DNA from: Dendrobium chrysotoxum
Lineage: Eukaryota > Streptophyta > Magnoliopsida > Asparagales > Orchidaceae
Assembly (NCBI GenBank): GCA_019925795.1
Contig: CM034310.1
Span: 19,240,764 to 19,304,763 of the forward strand
Reading direction: 5' to 3'
Length of the DNA stretch: 64,000 nt
Shown here: in pieces, positions 32,961 to 42,510 of the stretch
Numbering within the stretch: position 1 is the first letter of the stretch
Layout: each line of letters begins with the position of its first letter
Notes under the pieces: generated by a model
Databases searched by the model: none
The model's input: the letters and a program-made list of their open reading frames with translations, nothing else
Told to the model about the DNA's origin: nothing
Made by a program: the position numbers and the translations under genes

Positions 32961-34418
32961 TAAACATGTGATACTTTTCTATTAACTATTAATTTTGGCT
33001 TACTAGCTTAGGAGATGTGGTTCTAACAAGTTCTACTAATAAATCCCTCATTATAAGCTCTTGTGGAATTTTTTTATTAGTCTCTAACTATCATGCCCCA
33101 TGATCAAATGGAAGAATTAAAATTTTAAACTAGATTTTTGAACCACTATATAACAATACCATAGCCATTTAGTAATCCAAAATAATTTAGATAACGAGAG
33201 AACATTCAATATTTTATTATCAAAAAAATGATTTACAAATAAACCAATATAATTATGTTCTATGCATCAGAATAAATTTGGTTTACAAAAATATATTAAT
33301 AGAAAAACTTCTAACAGATCCGCTCCTCTGGTCCTCCACTCTATAGGGTCCTTTTTGTTTTCTTGAAATATTATAAGTCAACAAAGTGAGTATTTACAAC
33401 TTAGTAGGCAAACTCAAGTCCTATTATAGAATTCAGTACACATATTTAAAATTCATAAATAAAAGGTTTAGGTATTAAAATTTAATGAACATGAAACAAC
33501 TATTATTTTCTAATAAACATATCAAAATTCACTTTTCCATATATGCCTTCATGTACTACTATATGAATGTTAGAATATATTGGCTATCAGAATATAACAA
33601 AATATGCATTTCCATTAATGCTTTCATAGAAACATTCCTTCATATTTAAACTCTTTTATTTACCAAAATATTCTTTATATCAAATTTATTTTATTTTAAT
33701 ATAATATGCAATTATATGCACCGTGATATGCATGTCTTAATACATGGTTATAACTCCACTCATGTATACTACCCCACAATGAACCTCCACTAGGTGACGG
33801 AAATCATTCCAAATCTCCTTATAACTTCACTTCCACTTATATCTTCCTTTGACCCCCATCTCCTTATAACTTCACTTCCACTTTATTAAAGTAGATGGGG
33901 TCAAAAATAACCTCCCACATTCATCCAAGACAAAGGAAAGAAAAACTTAAAAAAAAAAAAATCAAAATCAAAATATTACCAAATAACAAAGATCAGTACA
34001 TTTAAAAATTGGTATCAATTATAGCTTAATTTAAATTGCATCCTAATAAAGTGATAAAGGATTAAAATAAGTAAACTAGTAAATATGATAGTGCACTTAT
34101 GAATTTCATATTTAACTATGAGCAACTAGTCCTAGACTACATTATTCTTTTTATATTCAGAAGTAAATTTTATATTTTCAAATATAGTGAATAGATTCAA
34201 AATAAGCAATAATAAGGGCTAGTGATTGAGACAAATATTATGCCTTTTTAAATTTGAATTATAACTTGTTCATTCCAAAATACTTTTAGACTGTGCTATA
34301 TTATCCTATATTTTAGTAACTTTAAATTATTAATTTTTTACTTTTGGCTATTAACATGATTAATGAGTGAATGCTTGTGCTGCTTGAGGACAAACAAGAG
34401 TTTAAGCTAGAAATAATT
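32961..34418. other. AT-rich, no gene recognised
   Basis: Probably the leader or gag side of the same decayed gypsy element. A local duplication 'CTCCTTATAACTTCACTTCC' occurs at about 33814 and 33861, with a GACCCC/GGGGTC inverted pair around it (33851 and 33896). Near 34380 a 'GCTTGAGGACAAACAAGAGTTTAAG' type phrase resembles the sequence just before the 3' LTR in some gypsy elements. Confidence 0.4.
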
Positions 34419-34910
34419 TGATAATTGCAAATTATATAATATTTTGGTTATTTAAATTTTTGTAAAAATATATTATTTTAATTATGTTCGTACAAAAATT
34501 ATACAGGAAAAAGAAAAAATTATAAGTATTGGACAGCACCGCAATGCCATCAATTATAATGCCGCAGCACCCGCTTGATCAACACTTGAACACTAATTTC
34601 AACGTAGCAATGTCGATGTTCTTTATTTACAAGTGTCGCAACGTCACAAATGCTAGCACCATAGCTCATCACAGAGCTATTATGTCCAAAACCAGAATCG
34701 CAATATTGGGTATCTTAGAAATTTTTGCACAGGAGTGTCAGCATCTCAAATGTCGTAGCGCTAGAATTTTATTTCAAGCACCACTTTGCTCATTTTTTAT
34801 GGCATCATGGAGGAGCAGTTATAACTTCTTAGAAACTGTGCTAATTCAGCGCAATGATACATCGAATCTTATAGTAATCATGTCACATCATCCAGCAACA
34901 CAACAAAGCC
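34419..34910 (+). repeat. left part of an old gypsy-like LTR that hosts element B
   Basis: It starts TGATAATTGCAAA after the 'CTTGAGGACAAACAAG' phrase and runs into element B. With B and one duplication copy removed, it joins 45920 onward without a break, reaching a TATA-like CTACTATAAATAATG at about 46003. The LTR assignment is tentative. Confidence 0.45.
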
Positions 34911-34915
34911 AACAT
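34911..34915. repeat. target-site duplication AACAT, left copy of element B
   Basis: Directly before TGTTGAAATCC. The same five bases are at 45915-45919. Confidence 0.9.
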
Positions 34916-35228
34916 TGTTGAAATCCAGGATCCCGAGCACTTAATTTTGATGGTGACAACTTATACTTACTGAGTACATATAGACTTCCATTTGATTACA
35001 AATGTTTAATCTTTGTATATGAGGACTAACATTTCAGGTCAGATGCACACTGCTAAAGATTGTTGGAGACTCAAATTGGGTAAAATAGGATGTTGAAGAG
35101 TCTGTAATTTTTATTTCTTTAATTTTTCTTTTTGAGTCTGCCACAGAAGCATGCATGTGAAAGGAGCAACAATGCACACACACAGGGGGAGATTTTTTCT
35201 TTTAAAATGATTAATTTTTTTTAAACAC

Positions 35229-36053
35229 ATCGTACTGTACGATCTTGGATCGTACTGTATGATTAATTAAAATACTCAGGCTAACGGCTAATTTTCTAAT
35301 GTTTATGTTTACAAACTTATCGTACTGTACGATCCATATCGTACTGTACGATAATATGTAATTGTGAAACCCTAGCCGCCAGAATAAGTTTGGTAAGTTT
35401 TCAAATTTGATTTTCTGAACTGATCGTACTGTACGATACTATTCGTACTGTATGATTAATTAAAACTTGCCAAAATTATCTCCCTAATCAGGAAATAAAC
35501 GTTGGTTTCTAATTAATATGTCGATCGTACTGTACGATCGTATATCATACTGTACGACTGACAGAGACGATTTCATTCATCCCAGAGATCGTACCAGACG
35601 AAACCAAGGTTTTATGTTCTGTTCGTCCTGGACGATATTCATATCGTACATGACGATATCAAGAAATGAACTGATCGTACTGTACGACTGGTGGAGTGCT
35701 GGACGATTGACAGAGACGATTTTTTTCATCCCAGCGATCGTACCAAACGATCCCAAGAAAATTTTGAACTGATCGTACTGGACGATATTCCTATCGTACA
35801 GGACGATATCATGAAAAACACTATTCGTACTGTACGATTCAATGAGTGCTGGACGACTGACAGAGACGAGTTCTTTCGTCCCGAGGTTCGTCCCACAGTT
35901 CGTCCCGTACGAACAGTACGAATCAATAGCATCGTACCGTACGATATACATATCGTACTGTACGATATGAATAAAATTCGATACTTGTTCGTCTGTACTC
36001 GTACTGGATGGAGCTGAAATTGTACTGTACGATTATAAATCGTACTGTACGAA
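35229..36053 (+). promoter_or_regulatory. palindrome array in B 5' LTR (ATCGTACTGTACGAT type)
   Basis: About 22 exact or near palindromes. Pairs by start position: 35229/35249, 35319/35338, 35423/35442, 35524/35544, 35772/35793, 35931/35952, 36019/36039. Spacing is 19-21 bp. The middle of the array has ATCGTACTGGACGAT and TTCGTCCTGGACGAT variants, which are intermediate towards the element N motif. The array ends 44 bp before the TATA box. Confidence 0.75.
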
Positions 36054-36097
36054 CAGAAACGTAAAAGTTGAAACTCTTAGGGTATTCTGAAGCCTGA

Positions 36098-36106
36098 TAT
36101 AAAAAA
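36098..36106 (+). promoter_or_regulatory. TATA box of B 5' LTR
   Basis: TATAAAAAA just downstream of the palindrome array. The presumed start of the genomic transcript is about 30 bp further on. Confidence 0.55.
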
Positions 36107-36544
36107 TAACTTATTATTTTTCTAGAGAAGTTGTTGATCAATCCTTTGCTGTGAGATGCTTGGAGGAAGAAGGGGATTCGTAGAGAGAAGTTTTTGGAGA
36201 GATCTAGGGCTTGAGAGAGGAAGGTGAAGGTGAGCTTGAGCGTGAGGGAGAAGTAGTGTGAGGGGATCACACGGTGGCTCCAAGCTAGCTGCATGCTTTG
36301 CTCCTCTTGTGGCTTTGGAAGCTTCAAGAACGTTCTTGAGGGAAGAGTCACTTCAAGATCAACATCGCCAAGGTACTCTGCCATCTCCAGGAGGGAGAAA
36401 AAGGAGAAGGTCCGCTGCCGTCACCAGGAGGGTGACATAGCGTTTGGTATTCCGCCGCACCGAGGGAGGTGAAAGTGAGTATTATAAAGGCTTCTCCGCC
36501 TTGCTGTGGGGGCAAAAGGAGAGTCAACTTTTATTAGTGCAAAT

Positions 36545-36565
36545 CCCGGAGTAGAGGACTCCGGG
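36545..36565 (+). ncRNA. conserved leader hairpin in B 5' LTR (R/U5 RNA)
   Basis: CCCGGAGT, loop AGAGG, ACTCCGGG forms a perfect 8-bp stem in the transcript leader. The same hairpin is in the 3' LTR near 45583 and in both LTRs of A (19906-19926 on the minus strand). Element N has a weaker form at about 11997-12016. A role in RNA dimerisation or packaging is possible but not shown. Confidence 0.45.
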
Positions 36566-36879
36566 GAGTGGACGTAGGTCAAGTGACCGAACCACTATAA
36601 AAATCTCTGGTGTATTTTTTCCTGTTTACCATACTTTACTTTTCATGCTTTAAATTTGTGCGTTTTAATTGCTTGGTGAAAAATCGATATTTAAATATTG
36701 TAGTGTAAAATCCAAAATTGAACTGTCAATTTTGTAGTTGTGAACGTTGTATTTGCTTCCGCACGTTAGTCGTTAAATTATGTTTTAAAAATACAAAAAA
36801 AAAATTAGAACTCTTGTGTAGGGTTAAATTTTTAAAATACCAATTCACTCCCCCTCTTGGCGCATCTCGTACTTTCAAG

Positions 36880-36891
36880 TGGTATCAGAGC
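36880..36891 (+). other. primer-binding site of element B
   Basis: TGGTATCAGAGC, two bases after the LTR end, complementary to initiator Met-tRNA. Confidence 0.9.
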
Positions 36892-36937
36892 CGGGGTTTC
36901 AAAATAGTGTTTTAGAAAACCTAGAAACGTAAGATAC

Positions 36938-38755
36938 ATGGCTCAATTTGGTAACCGTAACACTACGGAGGGTTATTCCATAACTCGTCCACCTTTGTTT
37001 GACAACATACCGTTTGATTTTTGGAAAATACGCATGTCTACATTTTTACAGTCTTTAGACTATCGCATGTGGATGTTAGTCCAAGAAGGTTATTCTGCAC
37101 CGTTTCGTATGTTGAATGGAGTGAAAACTGAACTGTCATTTAATGAATGGAGCATTGAGGATAGAGAATTTGCACAACTGAATGCTAAATGTCTAAACTG
37201 TTTCTTTTGCGCATTAAAATCAGAAGACTATATGCGAGTATCAACGTGAACTACTGGTAAACAAATTTGGGATAAACTGTGTATCACATACGAAGGAACT
37301 AGTGAGGTCAAACAATCTAGGTTGAACATACTGTTACATGATTACGAACTGTTCCGCATGAAACCTAGTGAAACTATAACTGACATGTACACTCGATTCA
37401 CCCAGATTGTAACATCACTGCATGCTTTAGGAAGAGAGTTGTCTAACTTAGAAAAAGTAAACAAAATACTGCGATGTTTGCCTAGCTCATACGATGCTAA
37501 AATCACTGCAATAACTGAGTCAAAAGACCTAAATGTTTATTCTATTGATAATTTGCTTGGGTCACTCATTGCCTACGAGCAAGGAGTGAGTCAACGACAA
37601 AGTGATGCAGGTGAAAAGAAAAAGGAGCGAGCAGTGGCTTTAAAAGCAAACAATTCTGAAAGTGACAGCTCAGCAGCGGAGGAAGATGACGACATAGCTT
37701 TGATGACTCGTCAGTTCAAAAATTTTCTGAAAAGAAAGCAGCGCCATCATTAAAGCAATTGGAACAAAGGTAAGAACTCAAAGTATACTAAGGTTGCATC
37801 TGAAACAATTTGCTTTGAGTGCAGGAAACCCGGTCATCTCCGAGCTGATTGCCCAAACATCAAAACTCATCAAACCAAGGAGAAGGGTGAGGAAAGATCA
37901 AAGTTCAAGAAGGGCAAGTTTAAGACTCAGAAAGCATTTTGGGCCGACTCTGCCTCAGACTCATCGGAAGAAGAAGCAGAGGAGGAGGTAACAAATCTGT
38001 GTCTTATGACTAATGATAATCTTGATCAATCAGATCAAGATGAGGTATGTCAACTGTCTTACGATGAACTGCTTGTTATTTCTGAAAAAATCCATGACTC
38101 GTATAGAAAATTGAAGAAAAAGCATGCTAGTCTTAATACTGAGTTTAGTACTTTACAAAAGGAACATGCTAGTGTAGTAAAAAAATTTTCTGACTTAGAT
38201 AGAGATCATATGTCGTTGCTTGATGAATACGATGCATTAAACAAGAAGCATATTGAGTTAACCACTGCACATGAAACCTTGAAATCATCACATGTTGAAT
38301 TAGATAATGCATTTAAGGAACTAGAAGAACTATCAGGGGAACATAGTAGTAGTGAGCATGCATTGAGATTCAAATATGCTAGTCTTAACCAAGAGAACAA
38401 ATTCTTAAATGAAAAACTTCATACATACGAGAATAACAAAAAACCTCCCACATTTGCTGAATTCTTTCAGCCTCCACCATGTGAATCATCTCATTCAAAA
38501 CCAGCACGGCATGCATCATCCAAACCCAGAAATAGGCACTACCACCCTCGTAGATTAGTGAACCCATTTCCAGGTGTTAGATGTTATTCTTGTGGCATGC
38601 TAGGTCACATAGCTCGCACGTGCTCAATTCACTATAGGACATATCTAGTGTGGAGACCAAAATCGCAATCATCACAGCATAACATGCATACATTTCATTC
38701 ATATAAGTGTGATGTGGAACCCAAACTCACTTGGGTTCCCAAAGCTAATCCATGA
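36938..38755 (+). pseudogene. gag: gag of element B, two nonsense codons
   Basis: Same 605-codon gag as in element A and in one frame throughout. It is interrupted by TGA at 37247-37249 (TGT, Cys, in A) and TAA at 37751-37753 (CAA, Gln, in A). The domain layout is unchanged: gag core, first zinc knuckle at 37811, coiled coil at about 38060-38440, second knuckle at 38582. The end codon TGA (38753-38755) is followed in frame by TAG at 38765-38767, then by the pol frame. Confidence 0.9.
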
Positions 38756-38797
38756 TTGACATTGTAGGGATGCTCTCACAAAAGACCTAGTGAGAGC

Positions 38798-41700
38798 ATG
38801 TGGTACCTGGACAGTGGCTGCTCAAGACACATGACTGGAGACATGAAGCAGTTCGTGACACTGGAGGCCAGGTCAGGAGGCAAGGTAACTTTGGGAGACA
38901 ACACCACCAGAAAAGTGGTGGGCTCAGGTATCATTGGAAATACTAAAAATTTAATTATTGAGAATGTACTTTTAGTGGATGGTTTAAAGCACAATCTTTT
39001 AAGTATAAGTCAACTATGTGACAAGGGTTTTGATATAAAATTTTTGTCTAACAAATGCATGATTAGTTTAAATGATTCACTTGTGTTAGAAGGAAAATGT
39101 ATAAACAATGTTTACATGTTAGACTTGAACTGCATTGAAACCTCAAATTCCTTGTGTCTGAAAACAATAGCAGATGACTCTTGGCTATGGCATAGGAGAC
39201 TATGCCATGCTAGTATGAAAACACTTAGGAACATCACTCAGAAAGACTTAGTTAGAGGCATACCAAAGTTAGACTTTACTAAGGACCATCTTTGTGATGC
39301 TTGCCAATTAGGAAAACAAGTTAAATCTTCATTTCATGCAATCAAGGATATCAGCACCACTAGGCCACTAGAAACTCTCCACATGGACCTGTTCGGACCT
39401 GTTAGTACAGCCAGCCTAGGAGGGAAGTTGTATGGGTTTGTAATAGTAGATGACTACTCTAGGTTTACTTGGGTGAAATTCCTAGCTCATAAGAGTGAGT
39501 CATTTGAAGAATTTAGAGTTTTCTCCACTTGGATTCAAAGGAAATTAGGATGTGTAATTTCAACAATTCATAGTGATCATGGTGGGGAATTTGAGAATGA
39601 TAAGTTTGAATCGTTTTGTAAAGAGGTTGGAATGGAACATAATTTCTCTGCCCCTAGAACTCCTCAGCAAAATGGAATAGCAGAAAGAAAGAATAGAATG
39701 TTAGTTGAAGCTGCTAGGGCTATATTAGCTGAATACACTCTCCCTAGATACTTTTGGGCAGAAGCAGTAAATACCGCATGCTATGTATTAAACAGGGTAA
39801 ATGTTAGATCCAAACTTAATAAGACACCCTATGAGTTGCTTAAGGGTAGGACACCCAATCTTTCCCACTTACACGTTTTCGGGTGCAAATGCTTCATCCT
39901 AATCAATGGCAAGTCACCCTTAGGAAAGTTCGATCCTAAATCTGATGAATGGGTTTTCCTAGGCTACTCATCTGTAGGTAAAGCTTATAGAATATTCAAT
40001 AAGAGAACCCTAGTAGTAGAAGAGTCCACTCATGTAGTATTTGATGAATCCAATAAGACATCTGAACATAATCATGAAGAAGAAGAAGTTGAGGTTATAC
40101 GGGGAGTAGAAACCATTACCATAGAGACTAGAGCGGAATCTCAGGAACATCTGCCTAAGGATTGGAAATTTTCTTCTAGTCATCCTAGAGAACTGATCTT
40201 AGGAGACCCATCAGAAGGGGTAAAAACTAGGCATGGACTTAGGAAAGAGGTTAGCCATTCTGCATTCATATCTATGATTGAACCCACGAGTATAGATCAA
40301 GCCTTAGGAGATGAATTTTGGATCCTAACAATGCAAGAAGAGTTGAACCAATTCGTTAGAAATGATGTATGGGAGTTAGTCAAAAGGCCTAATGAGCAAA
40401 GTGTGGTTGGAACTAAGTGGGTCTTTAAAAATAAGATGAATGACTCAGGAATAGTAGTAAGAAATAAGGCTAGGCTAGTAGCGAAGGGGTATAACCAAAT
40501 TGAAGGAATAGATTTTGAAGAAACCTTTGCTCCGGTAGCTAGACTAGAAGCCATCAGGGTACTGTTAGCTTTTACTTGTTTTAGGGATTTTAAGCTGTAT
40601 CAAATGGATGTAAAGAGTGCCTTCCTGAATGGAGTAATCAAGGAAGATGTGTATGTGGAGCAACCTCCGGGGTTTAAAAACTCACAATTTCCAAACCACG
40701 TGTTCAAACTGAAAAAGGCACTGTACGGGTTAAAACAAGCACCTAGAGCCTGGTATGAAAGACTTAGTACGTTCCTGCTAGATAGAGGCTTTGTAAAGGG
40801 TAGTGTGGACACCACCTTATTTTTGAAGAAGGTAGGAGTTGAAGTACTCATTGTTCAGATTTATGTAGATGACATATTGTTCGGATCGACGGAGAAAAAC
40901 CTATGTAATGAATTTTCAAAAACAATGAGCGACGAGTTTGAAATGAGCATGATGGGTGAACTTAGTTACTTCCTTGGATTTAGTGTAAAACAAACGGAAG
41001 GTGGAACATTTCTTAACCAGTCTAAGTACGTCAACGATATTTTGAAAAAATATGAAATGGACAATGCTAAGGCTATGAATACACCCATGAGCTCTAATAT
41101 TCAATTGGATAAAGATCCCAGTGGGAAGTCTGTAGATCAAAAGAGGTATAGGGGAATAATTGGATCGCTTCTCTATCTGACTGCCAGTAGACCAGACATA
41201 ATGTTTAGTGTGTGTCTCTGTGCCCATTTTCAAGCTGACCCGAAAGAATCTCACATGACTGCTGTCAAAAGAATTCTCAGATATCTTCTAGGCACCCCGA
41301 ACTTAGGAATTTGGTATCCTAGACACAGCACCTCTTTTGAAATCTTAGGATACTCCGATTCAGACTTTGCAGGTTGTAAGGTAGATAGAAAAAGCACTTC
41401 TGGCACTTGTCAATTCATTGGACAATCATTAGTTTCATGGTCCAGTAGGAAGCAAAATTCAGTAGCCCTATCCACCGCCGAAGCGGAATATATAGCGGTA
41501 GGTAGCTGTGTTGCACAAGTGCTGTGGTTAAAACAACAGCTTGTAGATCTAGGACTACCTGTAGGAACGATTCCGATCATGTGTGACAACACTAGCGCAA
41601 TTTGCATATCCAAAAATCCAATTCAACACTCACGAACCAAACATATAGACATTAGACATCATTTCATTAGAGATCATGTAGCCAAAGGCGATATTGAACT

Positions 41701-41812
41701 GCACCACGTTGCTACTGAAGATCAATTGGCGGACATTTTCACAAAACCATTAGGCTATGACACATTTAGCACTCTACGAACCAAATTAGGTGTCATAGAC
41801 ATTCACGCCTAA
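38798..41812 (+). CDS. pol: pol of element B, intact 1004 codons (protease, integrase, RT, RNase H)
   Basis: The polyprotein carries the enzymes for copying and inserting the element. The protease D-S-G is at residues 5-7. The gag-pre-integrase zinc motif region lies near 130-180. The integrase core has D-L-F-G-P (about 196), S-D-H-G-G-E-F (about 259) and G-I-A-E-R-K-N (about 295), which give the DDE triad. The RT has Q-M-D-V-K-S-A-F-L and Y-V-D-D (about 689). RNase H has Y-S-D-S-D-F-A-G (about 851) and S-T-A-E-A-E-Y (about 892) and ends in A-D-I-F-T-K-P-L. Integrase before RT defines Ty1/copia. The first ATG is used here, but it sits right at the protease active site, so translation probably enters from gag through the two stop codons. 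Confidence 0.93.
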   Translation: MWYLDSGCSRHMTGDMKQFVTLEARSGGKVTLGDNTTRKVVGSGIIGNTKNLIIENVLLVDGLKHNLLSISQLCDKGFDIKFLSNKCMISLNDSLVLEGKCINNVYMLDLNCIETSNSLCLKTIADDSWLWHRRLCHASMKTLRNITQKDLVRGIPKLDFTKDHLCDACQLGKQVKSSFHAIKDISTTRPLETLHMDLFGPVSTASLGGKLYGFVIVDDYSRFTWVKFLAHKSESFEEFRVFSTWIQRKLGCVISTIHSDHGGEFENDKFESFCKEVGMEHNFSAPRTPQQNGIAERKNRMLVEAARAILAEYTLPRYFWAEAVNTACYVLNRVNVRSKLNKTPYELLKGRTPNLSHLHVFGCKCFILINGKSPLGKFDPKSDEWVFLGYSSVGKAYRIFNKRTLVVEESTHVVFDESNKTSEHNHEEEEVEVIRGVETITIETRAESQEHLPKDWKFSSSHPRELILGDPSEGVKTRHGLRKEVSHSAFISMIEPTSIDQALGDEFWILTMQEELNQFVRNDVWELVKRPNEQSVVGTKWVFKNKMNDSGIVVRNKARLVAKGYNQIEGIDFEETFAPVARLEAIRVLLAFTCFRDFKLYQMDVKSAFLNGVIKEDVYVEQPPGFKNSQFPNHVFKLKKALYGLKQAPRAWYERLSTFLLDRGFVKGSVDTTLFLKKVGVEVLIVQIYVDDILFGSTEKNLCNEFSKTMSDEFEMSMMGELSYFLGFSVKQTEGGTFLNQSKYVNDILKKYEMDNAKAMNTPMSSNIQLDKDPSGKSVDQKRYRGIIGSLLYLTASRPDIMFSVCLCAHFQADPKESHMTAVKRILRYLLGTPNLGIWYPRHSTSFEILGYSDSDFAGCKVDRKSTSGTCQFIGQSLVSWSSRKQNSVALSTAEAEYIAVGSCVAQVLWLKQQLVDLGLPVGTIPIMCDNTSAICISKNPIQHSRTKHIDIRHHFIRDHVAKGDIELHHVATEDQLADIFTKPLGYDTFSTLRTKLGVIDIHA

Positions 41813-41817
41813 TGTAA

Positions 41818-41905
41818 CAAAACAAAAAAAAAATTTTGTGGTTGATTTGTTTTTTTTGTTATAACCAAAAAATAAAAAAACAAAAAAAAAACCAAACAAA
41901 AAAAT
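41818..41905. repeat. A-rich low-complexity tract after B pol
   Basis: Runs of A broken by C or T directly after the pol stop. This is the counterpart of 23619-23742 in element A. Confidence 0.7.
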
Positions 41906-41957
41906 TGGATTCCTGATCCTCTTCCCATGTTGCTCAAAACCTTGATCTTCTCTGACA

Positions 41958-42413
41958 ATCGTACTGTACGATACACTATCGTACTGTACGATCAGGTTCC
42001 AATCACTCAAATCTCAGCCGTCCATTCCCATTCACGGTCCAGATCTTTCATGTCTTATACACATCGTACTGTACGATTCACCACTCGTACTGTACGATAG
42101 TAATTATTGGTCATCGTACTGTACGAACATACCAATCGTACGGTACGATCCACGTGGCAACGGATTAGGACGAATTTAAATCTGCCGGTACGAAAATTAT
42201 TGCCCATCGTACTGTACAAACACCTGTTCGTAATGTACGAACAATTTTGGTCAAAAGTCGTTCAGACGACTCGTTGGGACGAACGCCTTACACTCACGTT
42301 CGTACAGTACGATACTGATCGTACTGTACGATTTGACTCACTTTTCTGGAAAGTCGTCCAGACGACATTATTGCGCATATCATACTGTACGATTCTCTAT
42401 CGTACTGTACGAT
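41958..42413 (+). promoter_or_regulatory. palindrome array upstream of B ORF3
   Basis: Pairs by start position include 41958/41978, 42063/42084, 42299/42318 and 42379/42399, with spacing 19-21 bp. Variants with CGTCCAGACGAC and CGTTCAGACGAC lie between. The array sits between pol and ORF3 and ends 13 bp before TATAAAA, repeating the LTR promoter design inside the element. Confidence 0.75.
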
Positions 42414-42426
42414 ATCCCCCAAAGTC

Positions 42427-42433
42427 TATAAAA
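42427..42433 (+). promoter_or_regulatory. TATA box of B ORF3 promoter
   Basis: TATAAAA, 78 bp before the ORF3 ATG. A short CT-rich leader follows. This suggests ORF3 has its own transcript. Confidence 0.65.
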
Positions 42434-42510
42434 CGGGAGGGATTCTTAGCCATTTCTCCTCACCTTCAATCTCTCTGAATTCCCTCATTCATCCAATCCT
42501 CTCTTCCAAA

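Larger units (their letters stand above)
34916..36877 (+). repeat. element B 5' LTR
   Basis: 1962 bp, TGTTGAAATCC...CTTTCA. U3 holds the palindrome array (35229-36053), the TATA box is at 36098, and the leader carries a perfect hairpin at 36545-36565. Confidence 0.95.

Noticed and set aside
34529..34921. 130-codon frame just left of element B
   Set aside because: It runs into the duplication and LTR start of B and lies in an old LTR-like sequence. No domain was found.
35229..36053. CRISPR-like array of regularly spaced repeats
   Set aside because: The repeats are short palindromes with 4-7 bp spacers, sit inside an LTR U3 of a plant retrotransposon and are duplicated in the partner LTR. No cas genes are present.
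36258..36440. Conserved 60-codon frame in the LTR leader (also 45296, 20213 and 29280 on the minus strand; an N counterpart at 11746)
   Set aside because: In A and B it begins at GTG, not ATG. The N version has an ATG but a different product after a few codons. The conservation is better explained by leader RNA sequence.
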